Assembly (NCBI RefSeq): GCF_000723405.1
Contig: NZ_CCAE010000001.1
Span: forward strand, 186,001 to 250,000
Source of the DNA: Hydrogenophaga intermedia
Lineage (GTDB): Bacteria; Pseudomonadota; Gammaproteobacteria; Burkholderiales; Burkholderiaceae_C
Reading direction: 5' to 3'
Length of the DNA: 64,000 nucleotides
The notes beneath the pieces are model-generated. The model saw nothing but the letters and a program-made list of their open reading frames with translations. It ran no database searches and was not told the origin of the DNA. This document shows, one piece after another, positions 8,875 through 17,249 of the stretch. Every line of letters starts with the position of its first letter. The first letter of the stretch is position 1. The translations under genes and the position numbers were made by a program.

Positions 8875-8890
8875 CTGGTATCGACCGACC

Positions 8891-9766
8891 ATGCGCCAGA
8901 GCCCCGCCCCCTTTCTTCGCTCCGGCGTCGCCCTGATGGCCGCCCTGGGCACCAGCGCCGCGATGGCGCAGGCCGCACACGGCCCCGGTGCGCACAACCA
9001 CGCCGCGCCGACCCAGGCCACCCCCGCGGTGGGCACGCCCGAACCCGCGCGCGTGCTGCACCCCTGGCAGGCCGCGCCGCCGCGTCTGTCGGCCGAGGCG
9101 TACTTCACCAACCTCAAGGATGGCGACCGCATCGAGACGCCCTACGTGCTCAAGTTCGGCCTCTCGGGCGGTTGGGGCCTGGCCCCCATCGCCCAGACTG
9201 GCCAGGGCAAGAGCGGGCACCACCACCTGCTGGTCAACCGCGACCTGCCGCTCAACTTCAAGCAGGCCCTGCCCTTCAACGAGCAATACATCCACTTCGG
9301 CAAAGGCCAGATGGAGACCGTGCTCACGCTGGAGCCCGGCGAGTACACGCTGCGCATGCTGCTGGCCGACCAGCAACACCTGCCGCACTTCGTCTTCAGC
9401 AAGCCGACGAAGATCACCGTCACACGCAAGAACGCCACCGACCCGGCCACACTGCAGAAGAAGGGCCTCGCGATCGACGTGGTGCAAAGCAACAGCCAGC
9501 GCCCGCCCTTCCTGGTGCGCTTCCACGCCTCGCTGTTGAACGTGGCGCAGGTGACGCAGAAGATCCCCGAGACCGGTCACTTCAAGCTGACCGTGGCGCC
9601 CGTGGCGGGTGGCGCCCCGGCGGTGATGGACTTCCGGGACGGGCAGACGGAGGTGTGGCTGGCGCCACCCGCGGGCGCCTACAACCTCAGGCTGGAGATG
9701 CTCGACAACCTCGACCCCGGCAAGGCCCTGGCCGAGGCCGCGACGGCGCGTGTCGAGGTGCGCTGA
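8891..9766 (+). CDS. Exported His-rich DUF4399 protein
   Basis: A 291-residue protein with a signal peptide (cleavage near AAMA-QAA) and a His-containing N-terminal linker (HGPGAHNHAAP). A DUF4399 domain follows (about 70-180: 'AYFTNLKDGDRIETPYVLKFGLSGGWGLAP', read in pieces, with GHHHLLVN and GEYTLRMLLADQQH). A second beta-rich region has no match I can name. DUF4399 proteins are periplasmic and of unknown function. The His clusters and the nearby bufferin operon make metal binding a reasonable guess only. The ATG at 8891 has no clear Shine-Dalgarno sequence. Confidence 0.82.
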   Translation: MRQSPAPFLRSGVALMAALGTSAAMAQAAHGPGAHNHAAPTQATPAVGTPEPARVLHPWQAAPPRLSAEAYFTNLKDGDRIETPYVLKFGLSGGWGLAPIAQTGQGKSGHHHLLVNRDLPLNFKQALPFNEQYIHFGKGQMETVLTLEPGEYTLRMLLADQQHLPHFVFSKPTKITVTRKNATDPATLQKKGLAIDVVQSNSQRPPFLVRFHASLLNVAQVTQKIPETGHFKLTVAPVAGGAPAVMDFRDGQTEVWLAPPAGAYNLRLEMLDNLDPGKALAEAATARVEVR

Positions 9767-9775
9767 GGCCGGCGC

Positions 9776-10471
9776 TCAACAGCCAAGCTGATTCGCCAGG
9801 TCCAGCAGGTCGCGCGCGTGGTAGGTGTTCGCCGGATCGGGCGACACGTCCTTGATGTGTGCGGCGCCGAACTCCATCGGGCGCTCGATGTAGGCCGTCG
9901 CCAGGCCGCAGTCGCGCGCGGCGGCCAGGTCGTCCTGATGCGCGGCCACCATCATCACCTCCGCCGGTGACACGTCGAATACCCCGGCCGCGCCGAGGTA
10001 GACACGCGGGTCGGGCTTGTAGGCGTGGAACACCTCGGCGGAGAGCACGCAATCCCAGGGCAGGCCACCGCGCTTGGCCATGTTGGTGAGCAGGCCGATG
10101 TTGCCGTTGGACAGCGAGCAAATGGTGAAGCGCGACTTGAGCCGCGCGAGCCCGGCCACGCTGTCGGGCCAGGGGTTCAGCCGGTGCCACACGCGGTTGA
10201 GGTGGGCGCGCTCGGCTTCGTCCAGATGCTCCAGCCCGAAGCGCGGCAGGATGTCTTCCAGCATGCCCCGGTGCAGTTCGTCGAGCCGCGTCCAGCCGAT
10301 TTCGCCGCTGCGCACACGCTGCATGGCGGGTTGGTAGCGCTCGCGCCAGGCGCGCGCGAAGGCGTCGGCGTCCACCTGCGGGTAAACGGCCTGCACCTCG
10401 CGCACGATGCTGCCGTGCCAGTCGACGACGGTGCCGAAGATGTCGAAGACGAGGATGGAAATCGGGGGCAT
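9776..10471 (-). CDS. Haloacid dehalogenase, type II
   Basis: A 231-residue HAD-superfamily enzyme. The nucleophile motif is VFDIFGTVVDW, with the active-site Asp near residue 10. Motif II is CSLSNGN, the motif III Lys lies in HAYKPDPRVY, and motif IV is VAAHQDDLAAA. The VD-W/R and SNGN signatures match L-2-haloacid dehalogenases, which hydrolyse 2-haloalkanoates to 2-hydroxyacids. The start at 10471 has AAGGAG 9 bases upstream. Its stop lies 9 bases from the convergent DUF4399 stop. Activity on haloacids is a family-level inference. Confidence 0.88.
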   Translation of the reverse strand: MPPISILVFDIFGTVVDWHGSIVREVQAVYPQVDADAFARAWRERYQPAMQRVRSGEIGWTRLDELHRGMLEDILPRFGLEHLDEAERAHLNRVWHRLNPWPDSVAGLARLKSRFTICSLSNGNIGLLTNMAKRGGLPWDCVLSAEVFHAYKPDPRVYLGAAGVFDVSPAEVMMVAAHQDDLAAARDCGLATAYIERPMEFGAAHIKDVSPDPANTYHARDLLDLANQLGC

Positions 10472-10498
10472 GGTGGTCTCCTTTTTGATTGGGCGTGG

Positions 10499-10993
10499 TC
10501 ACGCCACGCCATACGCCCGCAGCAAGTCTCCCCAGGCCTCGAGCTTGCGCTCGAATGACCAGCTCGCGTTCGCCGGGCTCGTCGACGGCAGCCGGTGCAC
10601 GGGCAGGCCGAAAGCGCCCGTGAGCCGCGCGTGGCGGAAGCTCTCGCCGCCGTTGTGGGCGATGGCGCGCAGCGCGGGGCACCGCTGGCGCAGGTGCGCG
10701 AAGTCGTTGAGCTCGGCGTCGCGGATGGCGGTGTCCAGGCTGCCTTCGCGCTCGCAGCTCGCGTAGACGTCCCAGATGCCCAGCCCACGGGCCAGCACGG
10801 CCGCCACGCGCTCGTCGTAACCGGCCTGCGCCAGCGGCACGTTCCACAAAGCGCCCAGGATCTTCCAGAAGGCGTTCTGCGGGTGCCCGTAGTACTGCCG
10901 CGCGCGCAGCGAGGCCACGCCGGGGAAGCTGCCCAGCACCACCAGCCGCGTGTTCACGTCGGCGATGGGGGGCAGACCGAAGAGCCGCGTCAT
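10499..10993 (-). CDS. DNA-deoxyinosine glycosylase (UDG superfamily)
   Basis: A 164-residue uracil-DNA-glycosylase-like protein: MTRLFGLPPIADVNTRLVVL, then the catalytic-loop motif GSFPGVASLRA, YYGHPQNAFWKIL, LGIWDVYASCEREGSLD, and the C-terminal LPSTSPANAS motif. These match the small deoxyinosine glycosylase family, which excises hypoxanthine (deaminated adenine). Its ATG overlaps the stop of the upstream tatD gene (positions 10990-10993), so the two nuclease-like proteins are made together. A following 27-base gap leads to the dehalogenase gene on the same strand. Confidence 0.9.
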   Translation of the reverse strand: MTRLFGLPPIADVNTRLVVLGSFPGVASLRARQYYGHPQNAFWKILGALWNVPLAQAGYDERVAAVLARGLGIWDVYASCEREGSLDTAIRDAELNDFAHLRQRCPALRAIAHNGGESFRHARLTGAFGLPVHRLPSTSPANASWSFERKLEAWGDLLRAYGVA

Positions 10994-11829
10994 GCCAGGG
11001 CCGCCAGGCGCGGCAGCACGCGGCGCGCGTTGTCGCTCGTGGCCCTTGCAAGTTCGTCCGGCGCCACGCCGCGCAAGCCGGCGATCACCTCGCCGATGCG
11101 CGGCAGCTCGCGCGGGTGGTTCACGCCCTGCGGCCGGCCCGCCGCACGCTCGGCCGCCGTCGCGTAGAGCCACTGCGGCGGGATGTCGGGCGCGTCGGTC
11201 TCCAGCACCAGCGCTTCGACCGGCAGTTCGCTCGCCAGCCGGCGAATCTGCCGCGCCGTGTCGAAGGTGGACGCGCCACCGAAGCCCAGTGCGAAGCCGC
11301 GCTCGACGAAGGTCTGCGCCTGCTCCAGGCTGCCGTTGAAGGCGTGGCCGATGCCGCCGTCCACCGGCAACTCACGCAGCCCCTTGAGCAGTGCGTCGGC
11401 GCTGCGCCGCACGTGCAGGATCACCGGCAGGCCGTGGCGGCGCGCCAGCCGCAGTTGCGCGCGGTAGAAGCGCGTCTGGCGCTCGCGCATCGCGGGTTCG
11501 GTGAGTTCGGGCACGAAGAAGTCGAGCCCGATCTCGCCCACGGCCACCAGGCGCGGGTCGTCGCGGTGCGTGTGCAGGGCGTCGTCCAGCGCGTCCAGGT
11601 CGGTGTCGTGGGCGGTCGGCACGCACATCGGGTGGATGCCCAGGGCGTAGGCGTCGTCGAGCCGGTGCGCGAGTTCGCGCACCGTGTCCCAGTTGGAACG
11701 CGCCACAGCGGGGATCACGCAGCGCGCGACGCCGCGCTGGCGCGCCTGCATGCGCCAGGCGGCCACCTCTTCGGCGGCGAACTCGGCCGCATCGAGGTGG
11801 GCGTGCGTGTCGATCCACAGGGCTGACAT
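10990..11829 (-). CDS. TatD family metal-dependent hydrolase
   Basis: A 279-residue TIM-barrel amidohydrolase-type nuclease. Metal-binding DTHAHLD lies at residues 8-14, the bridging Glu in VAVGEIGLDFF, and later ligands in LPVILHVRRS, GIGHAFNGS and LVLETDAPD. Proteins of this group (TatD/YcfH/YjjV) are metal-dependent DNases or tRNA deacylase-like enzymes. It is translationally coupled to the deoxyinosine glycosylase gene. Upstream, GATACG lies 7 bases before the ATG, which may give a leaderless mRNA. Confidence 0.92.
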   Translation of the reverse strand: MSALWIDTHAHLDAAEFAAEEVAAWRMQARQRGVARCVIPAVARSNWDTVRELAHRLDDAYALGIHPMCVPTAHDTDLDALDDALHTHRDDPRLVAVGEIGLDFFVPELTEPAMRERQTRFYRAQLRLARRHGLPVILHVRRSADALLKGLRELPVDGGIGHAFNGSLEQAQTFVERGFALGFGGASTFDTARQIRRLASELPVEALVLETDAPDIPPQWLYATAAERAAGRPQGVNHPRELPRIGEVIAGLRGVAPDELARATSDNARRVLPRLAALA

Positions 11830-11907
11830 CGTGGCGCGTATCGGTTGCGCGTATAAGCTCGGGCTGGCATTGTGACCGCAACACCCAAGCCACCAAGGAG
11901 GACCGCC

Positions 11908-12333
11908 ATGACACCCCGCTGGATCGCCACGCTCGCCCTGCCCTTGTTCGCCGGCCTGAGTGCCTGCGCCATGCCCCCCGGCCCCGGCGGCGCGCCCTCG
12001 CTGGTGGGCACCGAGTGGCGGCTGGAAGACCTGGGTGGCGCGGGCGTGCTCGACCGCGTGCCCGCCACGCTGGCCTTTCCCGAAGCGGGCCGCGTGGCCG
12101 GCAACGGCTCATGCAACCGCTTCTTCGGCAGCTACACCCTGGTGCAGGACCGCATCGCCTTCGGGCAGATGGGCATGACGCGCATGGCTTGCGTGGGCGC
12201 CGTGGGCGAGCAGGAGAACCGCTACATGGCCGCGCTGCAGAAGGCGCAGCGCGTGCAGGTGCAGGGTTCGACGCTCACGCTGAGCGTCGAAGGCATGGAC
12301 AAGCCCTTGCGCTTCGTCCGAACCAAGCCCTGA
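11908..12333 (+). CDS. META domain lipoprotein
   Basis: A 141-residue lipoprotein with signal peptide and lipobox (LFAGLSAC, Cys near residue 17). A single META/HslJ domain follows: LVGTEWRLEDLGG, GNGSCNRFFGSYTL, IAFGQMGMTRMAC and NRYMAALQ. AAGGAGG sits 7 bases before the ATG at 11908, so I prefer it over the upstream in-frame GTG at 11872. META proteins are cell-envelope proteins linked to stress (HslJ, novobiocin resistance). The gene converges on lolD, with only 3 bases between the stops. Confidence 0.88.
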   Translation: MTPRWIATLALPLFAGLSACAMPPGPGGAPSLVGTEWRLEDLGGAGVLDRVPATLAFPEAGRVAGNGSCNRFFGSYTLVQDRIAFGQMGMTRMACVGAVGEQENRYMAALQKAQRVQVQGSTLTLSVEGMDKPLRFVRTKP

Positions 12334-12336
12334 GGT

Positions 12337-13011
12337 TCAGCCCAGTCGACCGGCATTCAGGCGCAAGACACGGCCGCAGCGCGCCGCCAGGCCCTCGTCG
12401 TGCGTCACCACCACGAAGGCCGTGCCCTGGTCGCGGGCCAGGGCCATCATCAGTTCGAACACGCCGTCGGCGGTGGCGCGGTCCAGGTTGCCCGTGGGCT
12501 CGTCGGCCAGCACGCAGGCCGGCTGCGTGACCAGGGCGCGCGCGATGGCCACGCGCTGGCGCTCGCCGCCGGAGAGCTCGGCCGGGCGGTGCGCGAGCCG
12601 GCTGGACAGGCCCACGCGCGCCAGGGTCTCGCTTGCCCGCTCGGCCGCCTCGGCGCGCGGCTGCCGACGGATCCACAGCGGCATGGCCACGTTGTCGCGC
12701 GCGCTGAACTCGGGCAGCAGGTGGTGGAACTGGTAGACGAAACCCAGGTGCTGGTTGCGCAGCTCACCCTGGCGCGCGGCGCCCAGGGCCGACAGCTGCT
12801 GCCCCTTCAACGCGACCGTGCCGCCGCTGGGCGCGTCCAGCCCGCCCAGCAGATGCAGCAGCGTGCTCTTGCCGGAACCCGAGGCGCCGACGATGGCCAC
12901 TGTCTCACCCGCGCGCACCTCCAGGTCCACGCCCTGGAGCACGCTCACGTCGAGCCGGCCTTCGATGAAGCGCTTGGTCAAACCACGGGCGCAAAGAACG
13001 GTATCGGTCAT
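12337..13011 (-). CDS. lolD: Lipoprotein-releasing ABC transporter ATPase LolD
   Basis: A 224-residue ABC ATPase of the MacB/LolD group. Walker A is GASGSGKST, the Q-loop region is [16 protein letters not shown], the signature LSGGERQRV, Walker [12 protein letters not shown] and the switch His VVVTHD. The '[10 protein letters not shown]' motif is typical of LolD. The ATG at 13011 ([11 protein letters not shown]) is preferred over an upstream GTG. It follows lolC, separated by 84 bases containing an interspersed repeat, and powers release of lipoproteins from the inner membrane to LolA. Confidence 0.95.
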   Translation of the reverse strand: MTDTVLCARGLTKRFIEGRLDVSVLQGVDLEVRAGETVAIVGASGSGKSTLLHLLGGLDAPSGGTVALKGQQLSALGAARQGELRNQHLGFVYQFHHLLPEFSARDNVAMPLWIRRQPRAEAAERASETLARVGLSSRLAHRPAELSGGERQRVAIARALVTQPACVLADEPTGNLDRATADGVFELMMALARDQGTAFVVVTHDEGLAARCGRVLRLNAGRLG

Positions 13012-13029
13012 GGTTGTTTCGCCGCCGGG

Positions 13030-13093
13030 CCGCCCCAAGGCGAAACGCACCCCCTCGGGGGGCAGCGACCCGCGCAGCGGCGGAGCGTGGGGG
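13030..13093. repeat. Interspersed GC-rich repeat between lolC and lolD
   Basis: The stretch contains a CCCCCTCGGGGGG hairpin, then GCAGCGACCCGCGCAGCGGC and GGAGCGTGGGGG. The last block can pair with the Cs of the first hairpin, giving alternative stems. It lies between two co-directional genes of one operon, and its end touches the lolC stop codon. From memory, similar 'CCCCCTCGGGGGGCAGCG' elements are scattered through Comamonadaceae genomes. This is the only copy I found in the window. Confidence 0.6.
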
Positions 13094-13095
13094 TT

Positions 13096-14352
13096 CTATT
13101 CATATCGCAGCGCCTCCGCGGGATTGACGCGGCTGGCGCGCCAGCTAGGGTACAGCGTGGCCAGGAAGGCCAGCACCAGCGAGATCACCGCCACCGGCAC
13201 GATGTCACCCTGTTGCGGGTCGCTGGGCATGCGGCTGATGAGGTAGATGTCCTGCGGCAGGAAGCTCGCGCCCAGCAGGCGCTCCAGCGCGGGCACGATC
13301 GTGTCGATGTTGAAGGCCACCCCAAGGCCCAGCAGCAGGCCCAGGCCGGTGCCGATGACGCCCACCGCCGCCCCCTGCACCACGAAGATGCCCATGATGC
13401 TGCGCGGGCTGGCGCCCAGGGTGCGCAGGATGGCGATGTCGGCACGCTTGTCGGTCACCGTCATCACCAGCGTGGACACCAGGTTGAATGCGGCCACCGC
13501 CACGATCAGCGTGAGGATGATGAACATCATGCGTTTCTCGAGCTGCACGGCCGCGAACCAGGTGCGGTTCTGGCGCGTCCAGTCGCGCACCAGCAGGCCC
13601 GGCGGCAGGTCGGCCGCCATCTTCACGGCCACCTCGCGCGCGGCGTGCAGATCGCGGATCTTCACGCGCACGCCGGTGGGACCTTCCACACGAAAGATGC
13701 GCGCGGCGTCGTCCTGGTGCAGCATGGCCAGGGCCGAGTCGTATTCGTAGTGGCCCGAATCGAAGGTACCCACCACCGTCATGCTGCGCACGCGCGGCAC
13801 CACGCCGGCCGGCGTGACCTGCCCGCTCGGCGCGATCAGCGTGACGGTGTCGCCCGCGACCACACCCAGACCGCGCGCCAGTTCGCCGCCCAGCACGATG
13901 CCGAATTCGCCCGCCTTCAGGCGCGGCAGCACGGTGTCGGACAGGTCGGCGGCGAGGTCGGTCACCTTGGGCTCGAGCGCCGGGTCGATGCCGCGCACCA
14001 GCACGCCCTTCATGTCCTCGCCGCGCGCAATGAGCGCCTGCGCACCCACGAAGGGCGCGGCGCCCAGCACTTCGGGCCGCGCCTCGATGGTCGACAGCAC
14101 CTTGGGCAGGTCGGGGATGGCTTGGCCGCCGGCCTCGAACACCTCGATGTGCGAGAGCACACCGAGCATGCGGTCGCGCACCTCCTTCTGGAAGCCGTTC
14201 ATGACGGACAGCACGATGATCAGCGCGGCCACGCCCAGCGCGATGCCCAGCATGGACACGCCGGAGATGAAGGAGATGAAGCCGTTGCGCCGTGTGGCGC
14301 GGCCGGCGCGCGTGTAGCGCCAGCCCAGCAGGAGTTCGTAGGGGGTTTGCAT
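13096..14352 (-). CDS. Lipoprotein-releasing ABC transporter permease (LolC/LolE type)
   Basis: A 418-residue FtsX/MacB-type permease. The first membrane helix is FISGVSMLGIALGVAALIIV, a large periplasmic domain spans about residues 50-270, and three C-terminal helices follow (MFIILTLIVAVAAFNLVSTL; FVVQGAAVGVIGTGLGLLLG; VAVISLVLAFLATLYP). It ends with the conserved SWRASRVNPAEALRYE. Only one permease gene lies next to lolD, so the transporter is probably a homodimeric LolF-like arrangement. It extracts outer-membrane lipoproteins from the inner membrane. Confidence 0.93.
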   Translation of the reverse strand: MQTPYELLLGWRYTRAGRATRRNGFISFISGVSMLGIALGVAALIIVLSVMNGFQKEVRDRMLGVLSHIEVFEAGGQAIPDLPKVLSTIEARPEVLGAAPFVGAQALIARGEDMKGVLVRGIDPALEPKVTDLAADLSDTVLPRLKAGEFGIVLGGELARGLGVVAGDTVTLIAPSGQVTPAGVVPRVRSMTVVGTFDSGHYEYDSALAMLHQDDAARIFRVEGPTGVRVKIRDLHAAREVAVKMAADLPPGLLVRDWTRQNRTWFAAVQLEKRMMFIILTLIVAVAAFNLVSTLVMTVTDKRADIAILRTLGASPRSIMGIFVVQGAAVGVIGTGLGLLLGLGVAFNIDTIVPALERLLGASFLPQDIYLISRMPSDPQQGDIVPVAVISLVLAFLATLYPSWRASRVNPAEALRYE

Positions 14353-14393
14353 GGGTGATCGGCGGGCATTGTGGCATCCCCGACAATCGCGAC

Positions 14394-15344
14394 ATGCCCG
14401 ACGAGCCCTTGGTCCTGGATCCCGCGCACCACTGGCTGGTTCCCTTTGCCACCCCCCACGAGGGCGTGGATCCCCCCGCCCTGCCTGCGCTCGACGCGCT
14501 GCTGGCGCAACTGCGCGAGATCGAGCGCGACGCCGACGACGGCCTGAGCCTGAGCCCGCCGCACGAGCGCGCGCTGGCCCGCGCCCAGGGCCTGCCAGTG
14601 CGCGACGGCGCCCTGCCCTGGGCCGCTCTGGCCAGCGTCACCCCCCACACGCCGCAGGCCTGGGTGCACCCCGTGCACCTGCAGGTAGGCACGGGCCAGG
14701 TGACGCTGCAGACCGCCGAACAAGCCGGCGGACTCGACGAGGCCGAATCGCGCGCCCTGTTCGACGCCCTGGCTCCGCTGTGCACGGAGGACGGCGTCGA
14801 CCTATGCTTCGATAGCCCCACGCGCTGGCTGGCGCGCGGCGAGCGCCTCGGCGCCCTGGCCTGCGCGAGCCTGGACCGCGTGAGCGGCCGGTCGCTGGCC
14901 ACCTGGCTGCCGCGCGGCGAGCAGGCGCGCTGGCTGCAGCGCTTGCAGAGCGAGGCGCAGATGCTGTTCTACACCCACGGCGTCAACGACGCGCGAGAGG
15001 CCGCGCGGCGCCTGCCCATCAACGGCGTGTGGCTCAGCGCGCCCGGCGCGGTGGACGACGCGCTTCGGCTGCGTCCGCCGCCCACCGTGGACGACCGCCT
15101 GCGAGCGCCCGCCCTCGCGGGCGACGCCGAGGGCTGGCGCCGCGCCTTCACCGCGCTCGACCAATCCCTCTTCACGCCGCTGCTCGAAAGCGCCCGCCGC
15201 GGCGAGCCCCTGGCCCTCACCCTCTGCGGCGAACGCGCGGCGGCCACGCTCGTGACCGAGCGCCCCGGCCTCGCGCAACGCCTCGCTCGCGCGCTCGGGC
15301 TGCGCCCGCGCGCCAGCGCCCAAGACCTGCTCAAGACCCTATGA
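14394..15344 (+). CDS. Phosphoglycerate mutase-like protein (COG4255 type)
   Basis: A 316-residue protein resembling the COG4255 group that is often annotated as a phosphoglycerate mutase-related regulatory protein. Recognisable parts are DPAHHWLVPFATPHEG, 'LTPHTPQAWVHPVHLQVGT'-like sequence (SVTPHTPQAWVHPVHLQVG), FDSPTRWLARG and LPINGVWLSAPG. It has no alkaline-phosphatase-type metal signature, so catalysis is doubtful. It precedes recJ with an ATGA overlap (15341-15344), a pairing seen in related bacteria. GACAAT at 14382-14387, 6 bases before the ATG, suggests a leaderless transcript. Confidence 0.72.
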   Translation: MPDEPLVLDPAHHWLVPFATPHEGVDPPALPALDALLAQLREIERDADDGLSLSPPHERALARAQGLPVRDGALPWAALASVTPHTPQAWVHPVHLQVGTGQVTLQTAEQAGGLDEAESRALFDALAPLCTEDGVDLCFDSPTRWLARGERLGALACASLDRVSGRSLATWLPRGEQARWLQRLQSEAQMLFYTHGVNDAREAARRLPINGVWLSAPGAVDDALRLRPPPTVDDRLRAPALAGDAEGWRRAFTALDQSLFTPLLESARRGEPLALTLCGERAAATLVTERPGLAQRLARALGLRPRASAQDLLKTL

Positions 15345-17062
15345 AAATCATCACCCGCGACGTCCCCCCGCGCGCCGCCTGGGCGCTCGAACAGGCCGGC
15401 CTGCACCCGCTGCTGGCGCGCCTGTTCGCCGCGCGCGGCGTCACCACCAGCGACGAACTCGACGACGCGCTCGGGCGCCTGCTGCCGCCCGACACCATGA
15501 CCGGCGCGCGCGAGGCCGCGCGGCAACTGGCCGACGCCATGGCCGCGAAGCAGCGCATCTGCATCGTGGCCGACTACGACTGCGACGGCGCCACCGCCTG
15601 CGCCGTGGGCGTGCGCGGCCTCAAGCTGCTCGGCGCGCCGCTGGGCTTCGACAGCGTGGGCTACCTCGTGCCCGACCGCGTCGTCGACGGCTACGGCCTC
15701 ACGCCCGCCATCGCGCGGCGCGTCAAGGACAGCGGCGCCGACGTGCTGATCACCGTGGACAACGGCATCGCCAGCGTCGAAGGCGTGCGCACGGCACACG
15801 AGCTGGGCCTGCGCGTCATCGTCACCGACCACCACCTGCCCGGCCCGCAACTGCCGGCCGACTGCGTCATCGTCAACCCCAACCAGCCCGGCTGCGCGTT
15901 CGAGAGCAAGAGCATCGCCGGCGTGGGCGTGATGTTCTACGTGCTGCTGGCGCTGCGCGCGGAGCTGCGCGAGCGTGGTGTGTTCGATGCGAAGAACCAG
16001 CCGCGCATCGACGCGCTACTGCCCCTCGTGGCTCTCGGCACCGTAGCCGACGTGGTGAAGCTCGACGGCAACAACCGGCGCCTCGTCGCGCAGGGCCTGA
16101 AGCGCGTGCGCGCGGGCGCCTTGCCGGCCGGCATGGCCGCCCTGTTCGGGGCCGCGGGCCGGCGCGTGGAGGCCGCCAGCGGTTTCGACTTCGGCTTCGC
16201 CCTGGGCCCGCGCCTGAACGCGGCGGGCCGGCTGGCCGACATGACGCTGGGCATCGAATGCCTGCTCACCGACGACCCTGCGCGCGCCGACGAGTTGGCG
16301 CGCACGCTCGATGGCATCAACCGCGAGCGCAAGGTCATCGAGGGCGAGATGCGCGAGCAGGCGCTGGAACTGGCAGAGGCCATGTTCGACGAGGGCGAAG
16401 AACCGCCGCCCGCCATGGTGCTGTTCGACCCCGACTTCCACGAGGGCGTGGTCGGCATCGTGGCCTCGCGTCTGAAGGACAAGCTGCACCGGCCCACCTT
16501 CGTCTTCGCCGCCAGCGCGGCACCGGGCAAGGAGCACGAACTCAAGGGCTCGGGCCGCTCCATCCCGGGTTTTCACCTGCGCGACGCGCTGGACCTGGTG
16601 GCCAAGCGCCACCCGGGCGTGCTGCTGCGCTTCGGCGGCCACGCCATGGCGGCGGGCTGCACCATCGACGAGGAGCACCTGGACACCTTCGAGCAGGCCT
16701 TGCAGCAGGTGGCGCACGAGTGGCTGGACGCTGCCACGCTGCAGCGCCGCCTGGAGGCCGATGGCGTGTTGGACCGGCAGTACCGGCGACCCGACCTGGT
16801 GGACGTGCTGCAGTCGCACGTCTGGGGCCAGGGCTTTGCGCCACCGGTGTTCTGCGAGGAGGTGCGGGTGGTGAGCCAGCGCATCGTGGGCGAGAAGCAC
16901 CTGGCGCTCAAATTGCAGCACCAGGGGGATGCGGTGGACGGCATCTGGTTCGGGCACACCGAGCCACTGCCGGAGCGGGTGAAGATCGCGTTCCGGCTGG
17001 AACTGGACGAGTGGCAGGGGCAGCGGCGGGTGCGGTTTCTGGTCGAGGCAGCGGAGATCTGA
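15341..17062 (+). CDS. recJ: Single-stranded-DNA-specific exonuclease RecJ
   Basis: A 573-residue 5'-3' single-strand DNA exonuclease for RecF recombination, mismatch repair and base-excision repair. DHH-family motifs are present in order: IVADYDCDGATAC, LITVDNG, VTDHHLP, LVALGTVADVV, 'LGPRLNAAGR' and the C-terminal DHHA1 region with GSGRSIPGFHL and LRFGGHAMAAG. Length and motif order match the family. It is coupled to the upstream phosphoglycerate mutase-like gene. A pair of inverted structured repeats follows, beginning 40 bases after its stop. Confidence 0.97.
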   Translation: MKIITRDVPPRAAWALEQAGLHPLLARLFAARGVTTSDELDDALGRLLPPDTMTGAREAARQLADAMAAKQRICIVADYDCDGATACAVGVRGLKLLGAPLGFDSVGYLVPDRVVDGYGLTPAIARRVKDSGADVLITVDNGIASVEGVRTAHELGLRVIVTDHHLPGPQLPADCVIVNPNQPGCAFESKSIAGVGVMFYVLLALRAELRERGVFDAKNQPRIDALLPLVALGTVADVVKLDGNNRRLVAQGLKRVRAGALPAGMAALFGAAGRRVEAASGFDFGFALGPRLNAAGRLADMTLGIECLLTDDPARADELARTLDGINRERKVIEGEMREQALELAEAMFDEGEEPPPAMVLFDPDFHEGVVGIVASRLKDKLHRPTFVFAASAAPGKEHELKGSGRSIPGFHLRDALDLVAKRHPGVLLRFGGHAMAAGCTIDEEHLDTFEQALQQVAHEWLDAATLQRRLEADGVLDRQYRRPDLVDVLQSHVWGQGFAPPVFCEEVRVVSQRIVGEKHLALKLQHQGDAVDGIWFGHTEPLPERVKIAFRLELDEWQGQRRVRFLVEAAEI

Positions 17063-17101
17063 GTTCTTGCTTACCTGCGGGCTTCAGGCCTGCACCTCGC
17101 G

Positions 17102-17211
17102 GTTGCTCGGGGCCACTGGGTGCACTGCTCCGCGACTGTCCCCCGGACCGGGCTGCGCCCGGTCCTCCTCCTTTATGTCGCTACGCAGTGCACCCAGCGT
17201 CCCCGAGCAAC
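17102..17211 (-). repeat. Structured palindromic repeat, copy 1 (reverse orientation)
   Basis: Read on the minus strand, the copy folds from the outside in. The outer arm GTTGCTCGGGG pairs with CCCCGAGCAAC across an ACG/TGG internal loop. Arm CTGGGTGCACTGC pairs with GCAGTGCACCCAG. Then come a GTA/GGA loop, inner stem GCGAC/GTCGC, loops ATAAAGGAGGAG and CGGGGGACA, and apical hairpin GACCGGGC-GCA-GCCCGGTC. The loops are identical or nearly so in copies 2 and 3, while the stems differ but stay paired. It sits just after recJ, in inverted orientation to copy 2, 38 bases away. Confidence 0.88.
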
Positions 17212-17249
17212 AGGCACCTGGGCGCGCCAACAGACCGAGTGCCAACGAG

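Noticed and set aside
11872..12333. Longer start (GTG 11872) for the META lipoprotein
   Set aside because: The ATG at 11908 has AAGGAGG at ideal spacing and begins a proper lipoprotein signal.
12400..14358. 652-residue plus-strand frame over lolD-lolC
   Set aside because: It is low-complexity His/Gln/Arg translation caused by codon bias of the opposite strand, and it crosses two genes and an intergenic repeat.
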